Positions 4,906-6,941 of a stretch of DNA of 6,941 nucleotides are shown one piece after another. The notes under the pieces were generated by a model, which worked only from the letters and a program-made list of their open reading frames with translations, searched no databases and was not told the origin of the DNA. A program made the translations under genes and the position numbers. This stretch comes from an uncultured Oscillospiraceae bacterium. GTDB taxonomy: Bacteria; Bacillota_A; Clostridia; Oscillospirales; Oscillospiraceae. How positions within the stretch are numbered: the stretch's first letter is position 1; each line of letters starts with the position of its first letter. The stretch covers positions 1 to 6,941 of the forward strand of contig CALXDE010000079.1 in assembly GCA_944386965.1 (NCBI GenBank), in the 5' to 3' direction.

Positions 4906-6941
4906 ATGCCGAGAAAAGTATCTCTGGAAAACACAAGAAACATCGGCATTATGGCTCACATCGACGCAGGAAAGACCACCACAACGGAGCGGATCCTGTA
5001 TTATACCGGCGTAAACTACAAGATCGGTGAGACCCATGATGGAACCGCCACCATGGACTGGATGGAGCAGGAGCAGGAGCGGGGGATCACCATCACCTCC
5101 GCCGCCACCACCTGCTACTGGAAGGGGACCAAGGACCAGTTCCCTCAGACCCGGATCAACATCATTGACCCCCCGGGCCATGTGGACTTCACCGTGGAGG
5201 TAGAGCGCTCCCTGCGCGTGCTGGACGGCTCTGTCACCGTCATGTGCGCCAAGGGCGGCGTGGAGCCCCAGTCTGAGACTGTGTGGCGCCAGGCCGATCA
5301 CTACCATGTGCCCCGCATGATCTATGTCAACAAGATGGACATCATGGGCGCGGACTTCTTCAACGTCCTGCGCATGGTGGACGAGCGCCTCAAGTGCAAC
5401 GCCGTCCCCATCCAGCTGCCCATCGGCAAGGAGGCGGATTTCCGCGGCATCATCGACCTGGTGGAGATGAACGCGGACGTCTACTACGATGAGCTTGGCA
5501 AGGATATGCGGGTAGAGCCGATCCCCGATGACATGATGGAGCTGGCAGAGGAGTACCGCGAAAAGCTTTTGGACGCTGTCTCCATGTTCGACGATGAAAT
5601 CATGGAGATGTATCTGGAGGGAAAGGAGATTCCCACGGATAAGATCCGCACGGCCATCCGCAAGGCCACCGTCGCCGTGGAGATGATCCCCGTTGTCTGC
5701 GGTACGTCCTATCGAAACAAGGGTGTGCAGAAGCTGCTGGACGCCATTGTGGACTATATGCCTTCTCCGCTGGATATCCCCGCCATTAAAGGCATCAACC
5801 CCAAGACGGATGAGGAGGACGAGCGTCCCGCCGACGACAACGCCCCCTTCTCCGCCCTGGCCTTCAAAATCGCGACAGACCCCTATGTGGGCCGCCTCAG
5901 CTTTATCCGGGTGTACTCCGGCGTCCTCAACACCGGCAGCGCCGTGCTCAACTCCACCAAGAGCCAGCGCGAGCGCATCGGCCGCATCCTGCAGATGCAC
6001 GCCAACCACCGGGAGGACATCGAGACCGTCTACTCCGGCGACATCGCCGCGGTGGTGGGCCTCAAGAACACCACCACCGGCGACACCCTGTGCGATCAGG
6101 GCCACCCCATCGTCCTGGAGTCCATGGAGTTCCCCGAGCCTGTGATCCGCGTGGCCATCGAGCCCAAGACCAAGGCCGGACAGGAGAAGATGGGCGTGGC
6201 GCTGATGAAGCTGGCCGAGGAGGACCCCACCTTCAAGACCTACACCGACGAGGAGACCGGCCAGACCATCATCGCCGGCATGGGCGAGCTCCATCTGGAG
6301 ATCATCGTGGACCGCCTGCTCCGCGAGTTCAAGGTGGAGGCCAACGTGGGCGCGCCCCAGGTGGCCTACAAGGAGACCATCAAGAAGTCTGTGCAGCAGG
6401 ATACCAAGTACGCCCGCCAGTCCGGCGGTAAGGGCCAGTACGGCCACGTCAAGATCCGTGTGGAGCCCAACGAGTCCGGCAAGGGCTATGAGTTTCTCAA
6501 CGAGGTGGTCGGCGGCGCCATCCCCAAGGAGTATATCCCGGCGGTGGACGCCGGCATCCAGGGGGCCATGCAGTCCGGCGTGCTGGCCGGCTACCCGGTG
6601 GTGGACGTGAAGGTCACCCTGTACGACGGGTCCTACCACGAGGTGGACTCCTCCGAGATGGCCTTCAAGATCGCCGGCTCCATGGCCTTCAAGGAGGCCT
6701 GCCAGAAGGCGGATCCCACGCTGCTGGAGCCCATCATGAAGGTCTGCGTCATCGTCCCCGAGGAGTATATGGGCGACGTCATCGGCGACCTCAACAGCCG
6801 CCGCGGCCAGATCCAGGGATTTGAGGCCCGCGCCGGCGCCCAGCAGATCGACGCCTTCGTCCCCCTCAGCGAGATGTTCGGCTACGCCACGGACCTCCGC
6901 TCCCGCACCCAGGGCCGCGGACAGTACACCATGGAGCCCAG
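4906..6941 (+). CDS. fusA: Translation elongation factor G (3' end cut by window edge)
   Basis: EF-G is the GTPase that drives tRNA-mRNA translocation and, with RRF, ribosome recycling. 678 codons are visible with no stop; roughly 15-20 residues should lie beyond the edge. The G domain shows AHIDAGKT (17-24), RGITITS (59-65), DPPGH (88-92), NKMD (142-145) and GTSYRNKG (266-273). Domain II begins near 294, III near 409, IV near 488 and V near 609, by alignment from memory with Thermus EF-G. Domain IV carries GGKGQYGHV (507-515) and the tip [11 protein letters not shown], with H578 matching the conserved translocation histidine. H92 matches the catalytic histidine. Oddity: P89 replaces the usual Thr of DTPGH. 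The ATG follows AGAGGAG (4888-4894) with an 11-base gap, rather long. Position after rpsG marks this as the housekeeping copy, not a tet-type ribosome-protection protein. A tuf gene may follow, unseen. Confidence 0.97.
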   Translation, partial: MPRKVSLENTRNIGIMAHIDAGKTTTTERILYYTGVNYKIGETHDGTATMDWMEQEQERGITITSAATTCYWKGTKDQFPQTRINIIDPPGHVDFTVEVERSLRVLDGSVTVMCAKGGVEPQSETVWRQADHYHVPRMIYVNKMDIMGADFFNVLRMVDERLKCNAVPIQLPIGKEADFRGIIDLVEMNADVYYDELGKDMRVEPIPDDMMELAEEYREKLLDAVSMFDDEIMEMYLEGKEIPTDKIRTAIRKATVAVEMIPVVCGTSYRNKGVQKLLDAIVDYMPSPLDIPAIKGINPKTDEEDERPADDNAPFSALAFKIATDPYVGRLSFIRVYSGVLNTGSAVLNSTKSQRERIGRILQMHANHREDIETVYSGDIAAVVGLKNTTTGDTLCDQGHPIVLESMEFPEPVIRVAIEPKTKAGQEKMGVALMKLAEEDPTFKTYTDEETGQTIIAGMGELHLEIIVDRLLREFKVEANVGAPQVAYKETIKKSVQQDTKYARQSGGKGQYGHVKIRVEPNESGKGYEFLNEVVGGAIPKEYIPAVDAGIQGAMQSGVLAGYPVVDVKVTLYDGSYHEVDSSEMAFKIAGSMAFKEACQKADPTLLEPIMKVCVIVPEEYMGDVIGDLNSRRGQIQGFEARAGAQQIDAFVPLSEMFGYATDLRSRTQGRGQYTMEP

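Noticed and set aside
4414..6639. Long open frame of 741 codons on the minus strand opposite rpsG and fusA
   Set aside because: It runs across two conserved genes and their spacer with low-complexity His/Leu/Gly composition, so it is a shadow of the real coding strand.
4906..6941. Tetracycline ribosome-protection protein instead of EF-G
   Set aside because: Position right after rpsG, intact EF-G domain IV tip (SYHEVDSSE) and the NKMD and AHIDAGKT context match housekeeping EF-G.
1..6941. CRISPR array, insertion sequence, tRNA, riboswitch or defence system
   Set aside because: I scanned both strands by eye and found no regularly spaced direct repeats, transposase motifs, terminal inverted repeats, tRNA-like folds or known riboswitch cores.

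Overview
This window most likely comes from a GC-rich, low-complexity-genome Firmicute of the class Clostridia, probably of the Oscillospiraceae type. The reasons are the gene content (a str-type operon led by an L7Ae-like ribosomal protein gene, a 138-residue Firmicute-length S12, a clostridial-looking EF-G), the strong GG-rich Shine-Dalgarno sites, the sigma-A-like promoters, and the GC-rich codon use with AT-rich intergenic DNA. Taxonomy is inferred from sequence character only. The window is mostly conserved housekeeping DNA around one accessory surface-protein gene. I see no CRISPR array, transposon, tRNA, rRNA or defence system.

Layout. Positions 1-363 (minus strand) hold the first 121 codons of DNA primase (dnaG), running off the left edge. 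Positions 364-756 are a divergent, AT-rich intergenic region with a promoter and a 5'-leader stem-loop for the next gene. Positions 757-3210 (plus) encode an 817-residue exported S-layer-homology (SLH) protein. It has a signal peptide, three SLH domains, a short repetitive beta-solenoid, an Ig-like segment, a parallel beta-helix and an unrecognised C-terminal domain. A strong GC hairpin and a second shorter one (3246-3314) probably end its transcript.

A near-consensus promoter with an extended -10 (3393-3422) then starts a translation operon: an L7Ae-family RNA-binding ribosomal protein (3483-3728, GTG start), S12 rpsL (3818-4234), S7 rpsG (4378-4848, GTG start) and EF-G fusA (4906 to beyond the right edge). 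All spacers in this operon carry small stem-loops. The 143-base rpsL-rpsG spacer is the most structured and could host S7 autoregulation.

How the genes work together. L7Ae-like protein, S12, S7 and EF-G all act on the ribosome: decoding centre, 30S head assembly and translocation. They are best read as one co-transcribed unit. In Bacillus and many Clostridia this cluster follows rpoB-rpoC; here the gene immediately upstream is the SLH protein, separated by terminators and a dedicated promoter, so the cluster appears uncoupled from rpoBC at this locus. DnaG and the SLH protein are independent neighbours with no evident functional link to it.
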